In this document: positions 1 through 5,873 of the stretch, in pieces
How the letters are laid out: each line of letters starts with the position of its first letter
Position numbering within the stretch: the first letter of the stretch is position 1
DNA from: an uncultured Fibrobacter sp.
GTDB lineage: Bacteria > Fibrobacterota > Fibrobacteria > Fibrobacterales > Fibrobacteraceae
Assembly (NCBI GenBank): GCA_947306025.1
Contig: CAMZFJ010000127.1
Span: 1 to 6,049, forward strand
DNA: 6,049 nt
Direction of reading: 5' to 3'
Program-made: the position numbers and the translations under genes
Notes under the pieces: generated by a model
Told to the model about the DNA's origin: nothing
Databases searched by the model: none
The model's input: only the letters and a program-made list of their open reading frames with translations

Positions 1-710
1 ACGCCACCCGGATGGTAACCGGCGTCCACGACGACTGCACCCGGCTTGATCCAGGACTTCTTGATGAATTCCGGCTTGCCGACGGCGCCGACCAAGATGT
101 CTGCCTGCTTCACGAATTCCGGGAGGTTTTCGGTCTTGCTGTGGCAAATGGTCACGGTGCAGTTTGCGTTGAGGAGCATCATGGCCATCGGCTTTCCGAG
201 GATGGCGCTACGGCCGACTACGACTGCATGCTTGCCTGCAAGCGGAATGTTGTATGCCTTGAGGAGGCGCATAATGCCGGCCGGTGTTGCGCAACCGTAA
301 GCTTTTTCGCCCATGGACATGCGGCCAAAGCCGAGGCATGTCACACCGTCGACGTCCTTGCGGGCATCGATCGCTTCGAATGCGGCGCGTTCGTCGATGT
401 GGCGCGGAACCGGGTGCTGCAAGAGGATGCCGTGCACGTTCGGGTTCTCGTTGAGTTCCTGGATCTTGTTGAGGAGTTCTTCGGTCGTGGTGTTCTTGTC
501 CATCACTACGCGGATGCTTTCCATGCCGACGCGGGCGCAGGCGTTGCCCTTCATCTTGACGTAAGTGGCGCTGGCCGGATCGTCGCCCACGAGGATCGTC
601 GCAAGAATCGGGGTCTTGCCGGTCTTTTCCTTGAGGGTTGCCACTCGGGCGCTGAGTTCTTCTTCAGTAGTCTTGGCAAGAGCCTTGCCGTCTAAAATGA
701 GTGCTGCCAT
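1..710 (-). CDS. folD: FolD, bifunctional methylenetetrahydrofolate dehydrogenase / methenyltetrahydrofolate cyclohydrolase (3' end outside window)
   Basis: This cytosolic enzyme of one-carbon metabolism interconverts 5,10-methylene-, 5,10-methenyl- and 10-formyl-tetrahydrofolate with NAD(P), supplying purine and formyl-Met synthesis. Reading the minus strand from the ATG at 710 gives 236 residues before the window edge, against roughly 280-300 for the family, so the C-terminal end is missing. The N-terminal catalytic domain carries the family lysine motif YVKMK (Tyr50, Lys54), then GILLQHPVP with Gln98, and KDVDG with Asp121. The Rossmann half has the cofactor motif [12 protein letters not shown] at 163-174 and [10 protein letters not shown] at 207-216. 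The segment DAGYHPGG near the edge replaces the DVGINR of E. coli FolD; this reads as a family variant. The start is supported by CGGAG six bases upstream (716-720) and by alignment with E. coli FolD, whose N-terminus is MAAKIIDGK. Codons are strongly G/C-ending. The terminator at 764-794 shields the gene from the upstream small gene. Confidence 0.97.
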   Translation of the reverse strand, partial: MAALILDGKALAKTTEEELSARVATLKEKTGKTPILATILVGDDPASATYVKMKGNACARVGMESIRVVMDKNTTTEELLNKIQELNENPNVHGILLQHPVPRHIDERAAFEAIDARKDVDGVTCLGFGRMSMGEKAYGCATPAGIMRLLKAYNIPLAGKHAVVVGRSAILGKPMAMMLLNANCTVTICHSKTENLPEFVKQADILVGAVGKPEFIKKSWIKPGAVVVDAGYHPGG

Positions 711-750
711 AAAATCTCCGTTTTTCCAAAATTTAAAAAATTTGGGCCTA

Positions 751-756
751 ATTCTA
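751..756 (-). promoter_or_regulatory. candidate -10 box of the folD promoter
   Basis: On the minus strand this reads TAGAAT, one mismatch from TATAAT, and would start a transcript near 744, about 33 bases before the folD ATG. It lies just downstream of the terminator that ends the preceding gene, where folD needs its own promoter. No convincing -35 box was found at 16-18 bases, so this is only a candidate. Confidence 0.28.
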
Positions 757-763
757 AAGGCTT

Positions 764-794
764 AAAAAAAAGAGAAGCCTGCTCGGTGGCAGGC
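764..794 (-). terminator. intrinsic terminator of the 84-residue membrane protein gene
   Basis: On the minus strand a perfect 6 bp stem GCCTGC/GCAGGC (777-782 with 789-794), with a 6-base loop, is followed by TTCTC and eight T (771-764). It sits 27 bases past the stop codon of the gene at 821-1075 and before folD. The plus strand has no T run after the stem, so it works in one direction only. Confidence 0.8.
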
Positions 795-820
795 ATGAAA
801 AAAGGTTTAACGGGTTCGGA

Positions 821-1075
821 TTAAAATTTATTTCCGAAGAAGGATGGGATGATGATACCGACGATAATGGCCCAAGGATAAGAGAGAGAACCTTTAAGCC
901 AGCCGGTGGAGTAAACGGGTTCAGGTTTCTTTAGGAATTGCAGCTCGTTATCGTTTTGCAAAGTGGATTCGGCTACAACTTTTACTAAAGAATCTTTAAC
1001 GTTATTAATGGATTCATCGAACAGCCTCTTCTGGGCTGCTGCCGAATCAAGATAACACTTAAAGCTGTTTTTCAT
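821..1075 (-). CDS. small protein of unknown function with a C-terminal membrane segment
   Basis: I do not recognise this 84-residue protein. Residues 1-50 are polar and look helical (rich in Lys, Asp, Glu, Asn and Ser, with Cys7). A short linker with PEPVYSTG follows. Residues 59-84 hold one hydrophobic stretch, WAIIVGIIIPSFFG, starting after SYP and ending with Asn-Lys-Phe. There is no signal peptide, so a tail-anchored inner-membrane protein with its N-terminus in the cytoplasm is the simplest reading. Support for a real gene: a good ribosome site (GAAGGGA, plus-strand 1084-1090, about 8 bases before ATG), a terminator just after the stop, a plausible promoter, and no competing gene on the other strand. 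It is divergent from the FKBP lipoprotein gene and is probably a single-gene unit. Function is open; a holin-like or stress-type small membrane protein cannot be told apart by eye. Confidence 0.72.
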   Translation of the reverse strand: MKNSFKCYLDSAAAQKRLFDESINNVKDSLVKVVAESTLQNDNELQFLKKPEPVYSTGWLKGSLSYPWAIIVGIIIPSFFGNKF

Positions 1076-1099
1076 TCTGTACTTCCCTTCTGATTTTTC

Positions 1100-1128
1100 A
1101 AGATAGTAAATAAATACCTAATTTTAAA
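1100..1128 (-). promoter_or_regulatory. candidate promoter of the small membrane protein gene
   Basis: On the minus strand TTTAAA (1128-1123) and TATCTT (1105-1100) are separated by exactly 17 bases, as -35 and -10 boxes. Transcription would start near 1093, giving a short leader that just includes the GAAGGGA ribosome site. Both boxes are only partial matches to the sigma-70 consensus in an AT-rich stretch. Confidence 0.35.
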
Positions 1129-1154
1129 GGGGAAATGTGTGAATTATTTTACAA

Positions 1155-1182
1155 TTGTGAAAATTAGAGATTTAAGTCACAA
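1155..1182. repeat. inverted repeat TTGTGA-N16-TCACAA upstream of the FKBP gene
   Basis: TTGTGA at 1155-1160 and TCACAA at 1177-1182 are perfect inverted copies, and inside them AAAT/ATTT can extend the pairing imperfectly. The half-sites resemble those of CRP/FNR-family operators, but the 16-base gap is not the usual 6. It lies about 70 bases before the FKBP start in the divergent promoter region. It may be an operator, a leader hairpin or chance. Confidence 0.25.
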
Positions 1183-1249
1183 ATTTTTTCGTTTTTTTTC
1201 GGCAAAAAAGGTATCTTTTTTTTTAAAGTTTAGGATTGGAAACATTTTT

Positions 1250-2062
1250 ATGAAAAAAATTTGTTATTTGCTGGCATTTCTTGCAGTGAATGGGCTTGTG
1301 GCCTGTGGTGGTAGTAAACCTGCACCAGCTGTTAATCCGAGCCCAGCAGCTGCAGCAACCGCAAAACCTGCTCCCGCTGTTCCCGATTTGTCGCCATTGC
1401 CAGAACCTGCTCCAGTTCAAGAGCAGAAAGTATTCTTGAATAACGCCGTTGACCGCTATAGCTATGCGCTCGGTGTTGATTTCGGCAGGGCCGTTTCCAA
1501 TATCAACGTGCCTGTGAAGTTTGACGTCCTTGTGGATGCCATGCGCGATGTCCTTGATTCCAGCCGTGAAGTTCTCATGACGGATTCGCAGTCCGAGGCC
1601 GCACTTCAGGATTTGCTGAACCAGATGCAAGTGCAAAAGGAAATTGATGAGTCGGCAGCTTCACGCAAGGCGCTTTGCGATCAGGCCGCATTCCTAGCAA
1701 AGAATATCCAGGATCCACGAATCTGGGTCACGAAAAAGGGCGTACAGTATTTAATGCTCAAGGAAGGAACTGGAGTTAGGCCAAAGGCTAACGATAAGGT
1801 TCGAGTTCATTATGTGGGCTCCCTTCTCAATGGAACCGAATTTGACAATAGCGTCAAGCGCGGCGCCCCGATGGAATTTGAGGTCTCGGCTGTAATTGAA
1901 GGCTGGCAAGACTTGCTCATGGATATGAAAGTCGGTGAAAAGGTGAGAGCTTGGATTCCAAGTCATCTTGCTTATGGAGAAGCTGGCGCTCCGCCGTCCA
2001 TTCCGTCTAATTCCCTTTTAGTATTCGAAGTGGAATTGTTGCAGGTGTTCCCTTCCAAGTAA
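1250..2062 (+). CDS. FKBP-type peptidyl-prolyl cis-trans isomerase lipoprotein (FKBP_N + FKBP_C)
   Basis: A membrane-anchored prolyl isomerase that should assist folding of exported proteins in the periplasm or at the outer membrane, like Mip/FkpA-type FKBPs. The 270-residue product starts with a lipoprotein signal peptide (lipobox LVAC, Cys19). A Pro/Ala-rich linker covers about 20-58. An FKBP_N dimerisation-type region covers about 64-155 (YSYALGVDFGRAV and the QDLLNQMQ helix). The FKBP_C catalytic domain covers about 165-267. FKBP12 active-site equivalents are present: Tyr188 (VHYVG), Phe198-Asp199, Phe210, Val215-Ile216 (VIEGW), Trp219, Tyr242 (LAYG) and Phe259 (LVFEVEL), so it should be active. 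The frame is open back to a GTG at 1139, but that would add 37 residues before the signal peptide. ATG 1250, with GGA nine bases upstream, puts the signal peptide at the N-terminus and is preferred. A terminator follows at 2113-2143. Confidence 0.95.
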   Translation: MKKICYLLAFLAVNGLVACGGSKPAPAVNPSPAAAATAKPAPAVPDLSPLPEPAPVQEQKVFLNNAVDRYSYALGVDFGRAVSNINVPVKFDVLVDAMRDVLDSSREVLMTDSQSEAALQDLLNQMQVQKEIDESAASRKALCDQAAFLAKNIQDPRIWVTKKGVQYLMLKEGTGVRPKANDKVRVHYVGSLLNGTEFDNSVKRGAPMEFEVSAVIEGWQDLLMDMKVGEKVRAWIPSHLAYGEAGAPPSIPSNSLLVFEVELLQVFPSK

Positions 2063-2063
2063 C

Positions 2064-2100
2064 TTGGCAGGCGAGAGCCGGTTCGCACGAAAATTGCCAA
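2064..2100 (+). repeat. inverted repeat directly after the FKBP stop codon
   Basis: TTGGCA (2064-2069) and TGCCAA (2095-2100) are perfect inverted copies. Inside them GCGA (2071-2074) can pair with TCGC (2083-2086). The structure begins one base after the stop codon and is followed by ATTTTTG, so it could be a weak first terminator or a 3'-end stabilising hairpin ahead of the stronger one at 2113-2143. Confidence 0.4.
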
Positions 2101-2112
2101 ATTTTTGTTCAA

Positions 2113-2143
2113 AAGGCGAAGGGCTTTAAGTCCTTCGCTTTTT
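2113..2143 (+). terminator. intrinsic terminator between the FKBP gene and argA
   Basis: The stem GCGAAGG (2116-2122) pairs perfectly with CCTTCGC (2132-2138) and can be extended inward by G-T and C-G pairs and outward through AA/TT. A run of five T follows (2139-2143). The T run ends only 20 bases before the argA ATG, which is unusually close for a terminator of the preceding gene. Confidence 0.82.
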
Positions 2144-2150
2144 CTGTTGC

Positions 2151-2163
2151 TACTTTTTAGGCC
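2151..2163 (+). promoter_or_regulatory. candidate -10 box for a leaderless argA transcript
   Basis: TACTTT at 2151-2156 fits TAnnnT and ends seven bases before the argA ATG, the spacing expected when transcription begins at the start codon. No good ribosome site lies upstream of the ATG: the only purine-rich piece, TAGG at 2158-2161, is two bases away, and its TAG is an in-frame stop. No clear -35 box was found. The alternative is readthrough of the terminator at 2113-2143. Confidence 0.3.
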
Positions 2164-3522
2164 ATGAATAACGCAGCGTCTGATTTTTATTCTCAACACT
2201 TCGAAGTTGCCGGGTTCATCCGGGAAGTGTTTGGCTACATGGACAGGTTCAAGGGCCAGCTTTTCGTCTTGAAAATTGACGATAGCCTGATGGACCATCC
2301 GATGTTCCCCGTGCTGATGCGCGATATTGCCCTTTTGCACAAGGCGGGCATCCGCATTATCATTGTACCGGGAACGCGAAATAGCATTGACGCTCAGCTT
2401 AAGGCGTGGGACCTTGAAACAGAATTCTATAATGGCGTGAGACTCACGAACGAAGAAGCGCTGCCGCTCGTGGAACAGGCTTCCTTGGGTGTAGCGCAAC
2501 GCATCATGAGCCACCTTACGGCGAGCGGGCTTAGCGGCATCCAGGGCAACTGGATTTTGGCGCGCAGCATGGGCGTGATTAACGGTGTCGATTACATGCG
2601 TACCGGACGTATCGAACGCATCCAGCGCGATTTGCTCGAACAGCTCATGAACGAGAAGTTCGTGCCGATTATTCCGCCGATTGGCTGGAACAAGATTGGG
2701 CATGCATACAATATTTCGAGTACGGAACTGGCGACGGAACTTTGCAAATACTTGAAGGTCGGGAAGCTCTTCTTTATCGGAAGTGAAAGCGGCATCAAGC
2801 TTGATGGCCTTGTGACGGGCAAGAATACCAAGTATCTGGAACCGACGGATAACGGGCTCATTTCTGCAATGGATGTGGACCAGGCCAAGGAACTGTTGGA
2901 ACTCAATTCCGATGTGCTCGACTTTGCGCAGATGGATTACTTGATGAATGCAATCCATGCTTGCGAGGCTGGCGCAAACCGTGTGCATTTGTTGAGCGGT
3001 GAATTCCAGGGAAGCGTTCTGCAAGAAGTTTTCTCGGCTCGCGGTGACGGAACGATGGTGTACGCGAACCAGTATTCGAGTATCCGCCCGGCAAATATCG
3101 AGGATATTCCGGATATCTTGCGCATTATGCAGGACTACATTGCAAAGGGCTATTTGGTTCCGCGTACGCAGGATTCTATTTCCGAAAAGCTGGAAGATTA
3201 TGTTGTCTATAGCATTGACAACAGCATCCACGGTTGCGGTGCGCTCCATGCCTTCGAAGACGGAATGGCCGAAGTGGCAGGAATCGCCGTTGGCGCGAAC
3301 TACCGCAAGTCGGGCATTGGCGAAGCGATTGTGCGTCATTTGATTTCGCTTGGCCGCATGAAGGGCTACAAGACTTTGTTCTTGCTTACGACTCAGGCGC
3401 TCGATTGGTTCTATCAGCTTGGATTTGAGGATGGAACCGTTGCCGATTTGCCAAAGAGCAAACGCGAACATTACAATCAAAAGCGCAAGTCCCGCATTTT
3501 GATGCTTCCACTGGATAAATAG
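2164..3522 (+). CDS. argA: ArgA, N-acetylglutamate synthase (amino-acid N-acetyltransferase)
   Basis: It transfers acetyl from acetyl-CoA to L-glutamate, the first step of arginine synthesis in the cytosol. The 452 residues match the classic ArgA length (443 in E. coli) and domain order. An amino-acid-kinase-like domain covers about 30-300 (FVLKIDDSL, IALLHKAGIRIIIVPGTR, NGVDYMRTGRIERI, HLLSGEFQGSVLQEVFS). A GNAT acetyltransferase domain covers about 305-450. Its acetyl-CoA loop is RKSGIG at 381-386, inside VAGIAVGANYRKSGIGEAI, and the C-terminal part carries LFLLTTQALDWFYQLGF and HYNQKRKSRILM, very like the E. coli end. The kinase-like domain has Asp-Asp (39-40) where kinases have a Gly-Gly nucleotide loop, consistent with the family's non-kinase arginine-sensing role. 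Feedback inhibition by arginine is expected from the family, not shown here. TAG lies in frame two codons before ATG 2164, so this is the longest start. Terminators on both sides suggest a single-gene unit. Confidence 0.94.
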   Translation: MNNAASDFYSQHFEVAGFIREVFGYMDRFKGQLFVLKIDDSLMDHPMFPVLMRDIALLHKAGIRIIIVPGTRNSIDAQLKAWDLETEFYNGVRLTNEEALPLVEQASLGVAQRIMSHLTASGLSGIQGNWILARSMGVINGVDYMRTGRIERIQRDLLEQLMNEKFVPIIPPIGWNKIGHAYNISSTELATELCKYLKVGKLFFIGSESGIKLDGLVTGKNTKYLEPTDNGLISAMDVDQAKELLELNSDVLDFAQMDYLMNAIHACEAGANRVHLLSGEFQGSVLQEVFSARGDGTMVYANQYSSIRPANIEDIPDILRIMQDYIAKGYLVPRTQDSISEKLEDYVVYSIDNSIHGCGALHAFEDGMAEVAGIAVGANYRKSGIGEAIVRHLISLGRMKGYKTLFLLTTQALDWFYQLGFEDGTVADLPKSKREHYNQKRKSRILMLPLDK

Positions 3523-3527
3523 AATTC

Positions 3528-3576
3528 CGCTTATAGCGTTTTATTTTGAGCGTCGCCATTCTGGGCGGCGCTTTTG
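3528..3576 (+). terminator. intrinsic terminator after argA
   Basis: The main hairpin pairs AGCGTCGCC (3549-3557) with GGCGGCGCT (3564-3572) through nine pairs, one of them T-G, around a 6-base loop, and is followed by TTTTGTCGTTTTG. Just before it a small CGCT/AGCG hairpin (3528-3538) is followed by TTTTATTTTG and may add to termination. Confidence 0.85.
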
Positions 3577-3610
3577 TCGTTTTGTTTGTGTGATGTTCCC
3601 TTCTATCATT

Positions 3611-3645
3611 TTTTTTTATTCTGTCCAAAGTATTGTTTGTATATT
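3611..3645 (+). promoter_or_regulatory. candidate promoter of the lipoprotein locus
   Basis: TATATT at 3640-3645, preceded by TTTG, is a good -10 match. A T-rich stretch (3609-3620) occupies the -35 region without a clear TTGACA. Transcription would begin near 3652, leaving a short leader that contains the GGAG ribosome site of the 30-codon gene. It is the only plausible promoter between the argA terminator and the locus. Confidence 0.42.
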
Positions 3646-3666
3646 TATAAGAAATTTGGAGAAAAG

Positions 3667-3759
3667 ATGCGATTAAAAAGTTTGGCTTTTGCGCTATTTG
3701 CTGCATTGTTCAGTTTGACATCGTGTTCTGTTTGGGATGATGACGAAGGTGAAATATAA
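3667..3759 (+). CDS. micro-lipoprotein of 30 residues, unknown function
   Basis: I do not recognise this peptide. It is almost only a lipoprotein signal: Met-Arg-Leu-Lys, a hydrophobic core (LAFALFAALFSL), the textbook lipobox LTSC with Cys20, and then a mature tail of 11 residues, CSVWDDDEGEI, with five acidic residues. ATG 3667 is chosen because GGAGA (3658-3662) sits four bases upstream and because the signal peptide then begins at the N-terminus; the frame is open further upstream to 3574, but that stretch overlaps the argA terminator. It lies 44 bases before the large lipoprotein gene, in the same direction, with a candidate promoter in front, so it is probably the first gene of that operon. 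Alternatives are a lipopeptide like the small entericidin-type lipoproteins, or the surviving 5' end of a decayed lipoprotein gene. After the stop the same frame shows no recognisable continuation. Confidence 0.62.
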   Translation: MRLKSLAFALFAALFSLTSCSVWDDDEGEI

Positions 3760-3803
3760 ATGCGCTGGAAAGGAAGTTTCCGAAAAAGATATTAGGAGAT
3801 AAA

Positions 3804-5873
3804 ATGCATTTCCGAAAATTGATTTTGACATTATTGCTTGTTTTGTTGAACTTGATGGCAAGTTCCTGTTCCGGCGACAAGGAAGATGTTGTGGTTGCTC
3901 GATATGACGATATTGGATTCAAGTATTCTCCGACGGAATTGCAGGGTGCAGTTGAATATGCGCTCATGATACCGGAATTTGTAAGGGTTGAACGCCTTGA
4001 TGAAAAGTTTAATTCGATAGATTCTGTTGAAGTCCCAGTTGATTCTACTATCAAAAATGCCTTTGTCTTTAAAGTCGGTGAGCGCGATTACGAAAGCCCT
4101 TTCGTGAAAATTGTGGCGGTTTTTATGGATGGAAAAAAGAAAGTTGAATTTCCGCAATATGTGCGACTTTGGGAAAGTAACAACAATTTGAAATTGAATA
4201 TTAACGAGTCTTTGATTGCTGGCCGCATCGATTACTTGATGCAAAAAGAAAATTTTGATTATGCCGCAGCCGAAGAAAAAGCGCGTTCAGAAATGACGCA
4301 ATTGTTTGGCCTTGATTTTAATGCTCTCTATGCGAATCGGTATAACGGTGTGCATTGTGCAAACACGTGGGGATTGTATGAACCGTACCTTTACTGCCGT
4401 CATGAGATTTCGGACAGCCTGTTTTATAGCGACTACAGGGAACTGAGCGAACATTTTGCCAAGACGGGGAAAATCGATTCCTCGATGATTGTCCGCGCTG
4501 CAGATGCGTGGCTTTCTACTTTTGCTCCGGGCAAAGATAAAAATAACAGGCCTACTTTCAAGAGCTTCTCGAGAGATACTTTGTTTGTCAGCTATGCCAA
4601 TTATGGTCGCGTTTTTGAACGTTTATATGGAATAACCATGCCACCATGCAATAGTTATAATAACCAGGTGACAATAGAAAATAAAAAAAGTGAGTTTTAT
4701 GGTCGCAAGTTTGTTTGCCCCTGCGAAAATGAAGGTTGGTCGTCTACGTGTTATTATCGATTGGTGGACCCTGTTGAGGATTCGCTTGGTTTGTGCCTGA
4801 TGCAAACTTCTACCGTTGCTGAATATAACAATGCGTATTACGTGTGCAGAGAAAAAGACAATGTATGGAAAGTCGAAAGCGAAATCGATACTTTATTGAA
4901 ATACAGGTTTGGGGAGTGCGGTTCTTCTGCGACAAAAAATCAGTTTTTTTATATGAAGGATTCGCTGTTTTTCTGTGAATGTAAAGGTGATAAGTGCTCT
5001 TGGTCGGATAAGTATGTGAATAAGGATATCGGGGAAGGAGACTCGCTGTATGTGACCGTTTTGAATGCGAGGGGGGTGCAAAAGTTTGGAACTTGCCAAT
5101 CGAATAATTCCTCTTCGGGCGAAAAATATCCACTGGATAGTGTTTTTGTCGAGTGCCAATTAGGTAAATGGGTGCGGATTGATTCACTGACGTATTATCT
5201 GGGAGGCTGTTCAAGGGATAAAGCAGAACATTTGGGAGCTTACTATTCGTGTGAAGGGAGCCGGTATGATGATCATTACTTGGCGTGGTTGAATATATGG
5301 AAGGAAATATCGGCTCCAGAATATTATGGGCAAAATTGTTCTATATCGAATTATGGCAAAGTTGTAAATTACGATAGCACTTATTTTATTTGTGAATCAA
5401 CGGGTCCGTGTAAAGATGAAGATTACTTTGTAGTTTCCGAACGGCAACGTGCTTTAGGTTGCAATTTCTATTGGAAAGAGATGGGAAATGCCGAGATGAT
5501 TCCACCCGTCATAAATATGGATGTTTGCGATAGGAATAGCATAAATAAGAAAGTGACGTACGATGGCATTTTCTACGAGTGTCAGAATGGAAAATGGAAC
5601 GTGGTGCCTCAGGATTATCTGTCGCCTCCTGAAAAAGCGGGCTTTATTTGTTCCGATAGCTTGTATGATCATGTCAAGCATTACGGCGATACCTATTACA
5701 TGTGCGATGGATATTTCCAATGGCGTACTGTGCCTGCACTCAAGGGCGCTCCTTATGTATCTCGCGATAGTCTAGGATCTTGTGGCTCGATTACAAATAA
5801 GACTATTTATTGGAATGAATCTGCATCTACTTTTTTGTTGTGCAAAAGTAGGCAATGCATGGGATTGGTCTGA
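3804..5873 (+). CDS. large Cys/Trp-repeat lipoprotein, Fibrobacter type, apparently ended early by a frameshift
   Basis: A 689-residue exported lipoprotein of unknown function, probably displayed in the outer membrane or on the surface. ATG 3804 has AGGAG (3794-3798) five bases upstream. The signal peptide ends in LMASSC, with Cys22 as the likely lipidated residue; Ala at -3 is less usual. Residues about 30-125 look beta-rich. About 134-240 look helical, with an ESLIAGRIDYLMQ...AAAEEKARSEMTQLFGLD segment like a helix pair I associate with Fibrobacter lipoproteins. From 282 on there are nine degenerate modules of Cys, 14-25 residues, [YF]-[YF]-x-Cys, then usually 5-7 residues and Trp, probably disulfide-bonded. 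The frame ends after Cys680 with KSRQCMGLV, although the Trp of module nine and further sequence continue in the +1 frame from 5848. Codons are more A/T-ending than in folD or argA. A surface-binding role is only inference. Confidence 0.86.
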   Translation: MHFRKLILTLLLVLLNLMASSCSGDKEDVVVARYDDIGFKYSPTELQGAVEYALMIPEFVRVERLDEKFNSIDSVEVPVDSTIKNAFVFKVGERDYESPFVKIVAVFMDGKKKVEFPQYVRLWESNNNLKLNINESLIAGRIDYLMQKENFDYAAAEEKARSEMTQLFGLDFNALYANRYNGVHCANTWGLYEPYLYCRHEISDSLFYSDYRELSEHFAKTGKIDSSMIVRAADAWLSTFAPGKDKNNRPTFKSFSRDTLFVSYANYGRVFERLYGITMPPCNSYNNQVTIENKKSEFYGRKFVCPCENEGWSSTCYYRLVDPVEDSLGLCLMQTSTVAEYNNAYYVCREKDNVWKVESEIDTLLKYRFGECGSSATKNQFFYMKDSLFFCECKGDKCSWSDKYVNKDIGEGDSLYVTVLNARGVQKFGTCQSNNSSSGEKYPLDSVFVECQLGKWVRIDSLTYYLGGCSRDKAEHLGAYYSCEGSRYDDHYLAWLNIWKEISAPEYYGQNCSISNYGKVVNYDSTYFICESTGPCKDEDYFVVSERQRALGCNFYWKEMGNAEMIPPVINMDVCDRNSINKKVTYDGIFYECQNGKWNVVPQDYLSPPEKAGFICSDSLYDHVKHYGDTYYMCDGYFQWRTVPALKGAPYVSRDSLGSCGSITNKTIYWNESASTFLLCKSRQCMGLV
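4647..5868 (+). repeat. nine degenerate Cys-...-aromatic-x-Cys-...-Trp protein repeats
   Basis: First Cys codons start at 4647, 4794, 4917, 5094, 5208, 5337, 5526, 5649 and 5781. The second Cys of each module follows aromatic residues: FVCPC, YYVC, FFCEC, VFVEC, YYSC, YFIC, FYEC, YYMC and FLLC. A Trp follows 5-7 residues later in most: NVW, CSW, GKW, GKW and FQW. Module five has a longer gap before Trp, module six lacks the Trp, and module nine recovers it only in the shifted frame. Modules are often preceded by Leu/Phe-Gly-x-Cys. The DNA copies are too diverged for recent duplication. Confidence 0.8.

Noticed and set aside
12..695. 227-codon open frame on the plus strand
   Set aside because: It is antisense to folD, which has all catalytic motifs on the minus strand. 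The Asp/His/Val-rich translation is typical of a shadow frame.
721..748. AT-rich near-palindrome CCAAAATTT...AAATTTGG before folD
   Set aside because: The arms do not match perfectly, and such A/T runs are expected by chance in this intergenic region.
1139..1249. 37-residue N-terminal extension of the FKBP protein from GTG 1139
   Set aside because: It would bury the lipoprotein signal peptide inside the protein; ATG 1250 gives a normal signal with lipobox at residue 19.
1972..3480. 502-codon open frame on the minus strand
   Set aside because: It lies opposite argA, whose two domains and motifs match the ArgA family end to end. The antisense protein is His/Arg/Asn-rich, shows no domain, and is a by-product of argA codon bias.
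4810..5214. 134-codon minus-strand frame, with similar ones at 4893-5159, 5454-5720 and 3831-4244
   Set aside because: All are opposite the repeat lipoprotein gene, lack ribosome sites and domains, and their composition reflects the complement of its codons.
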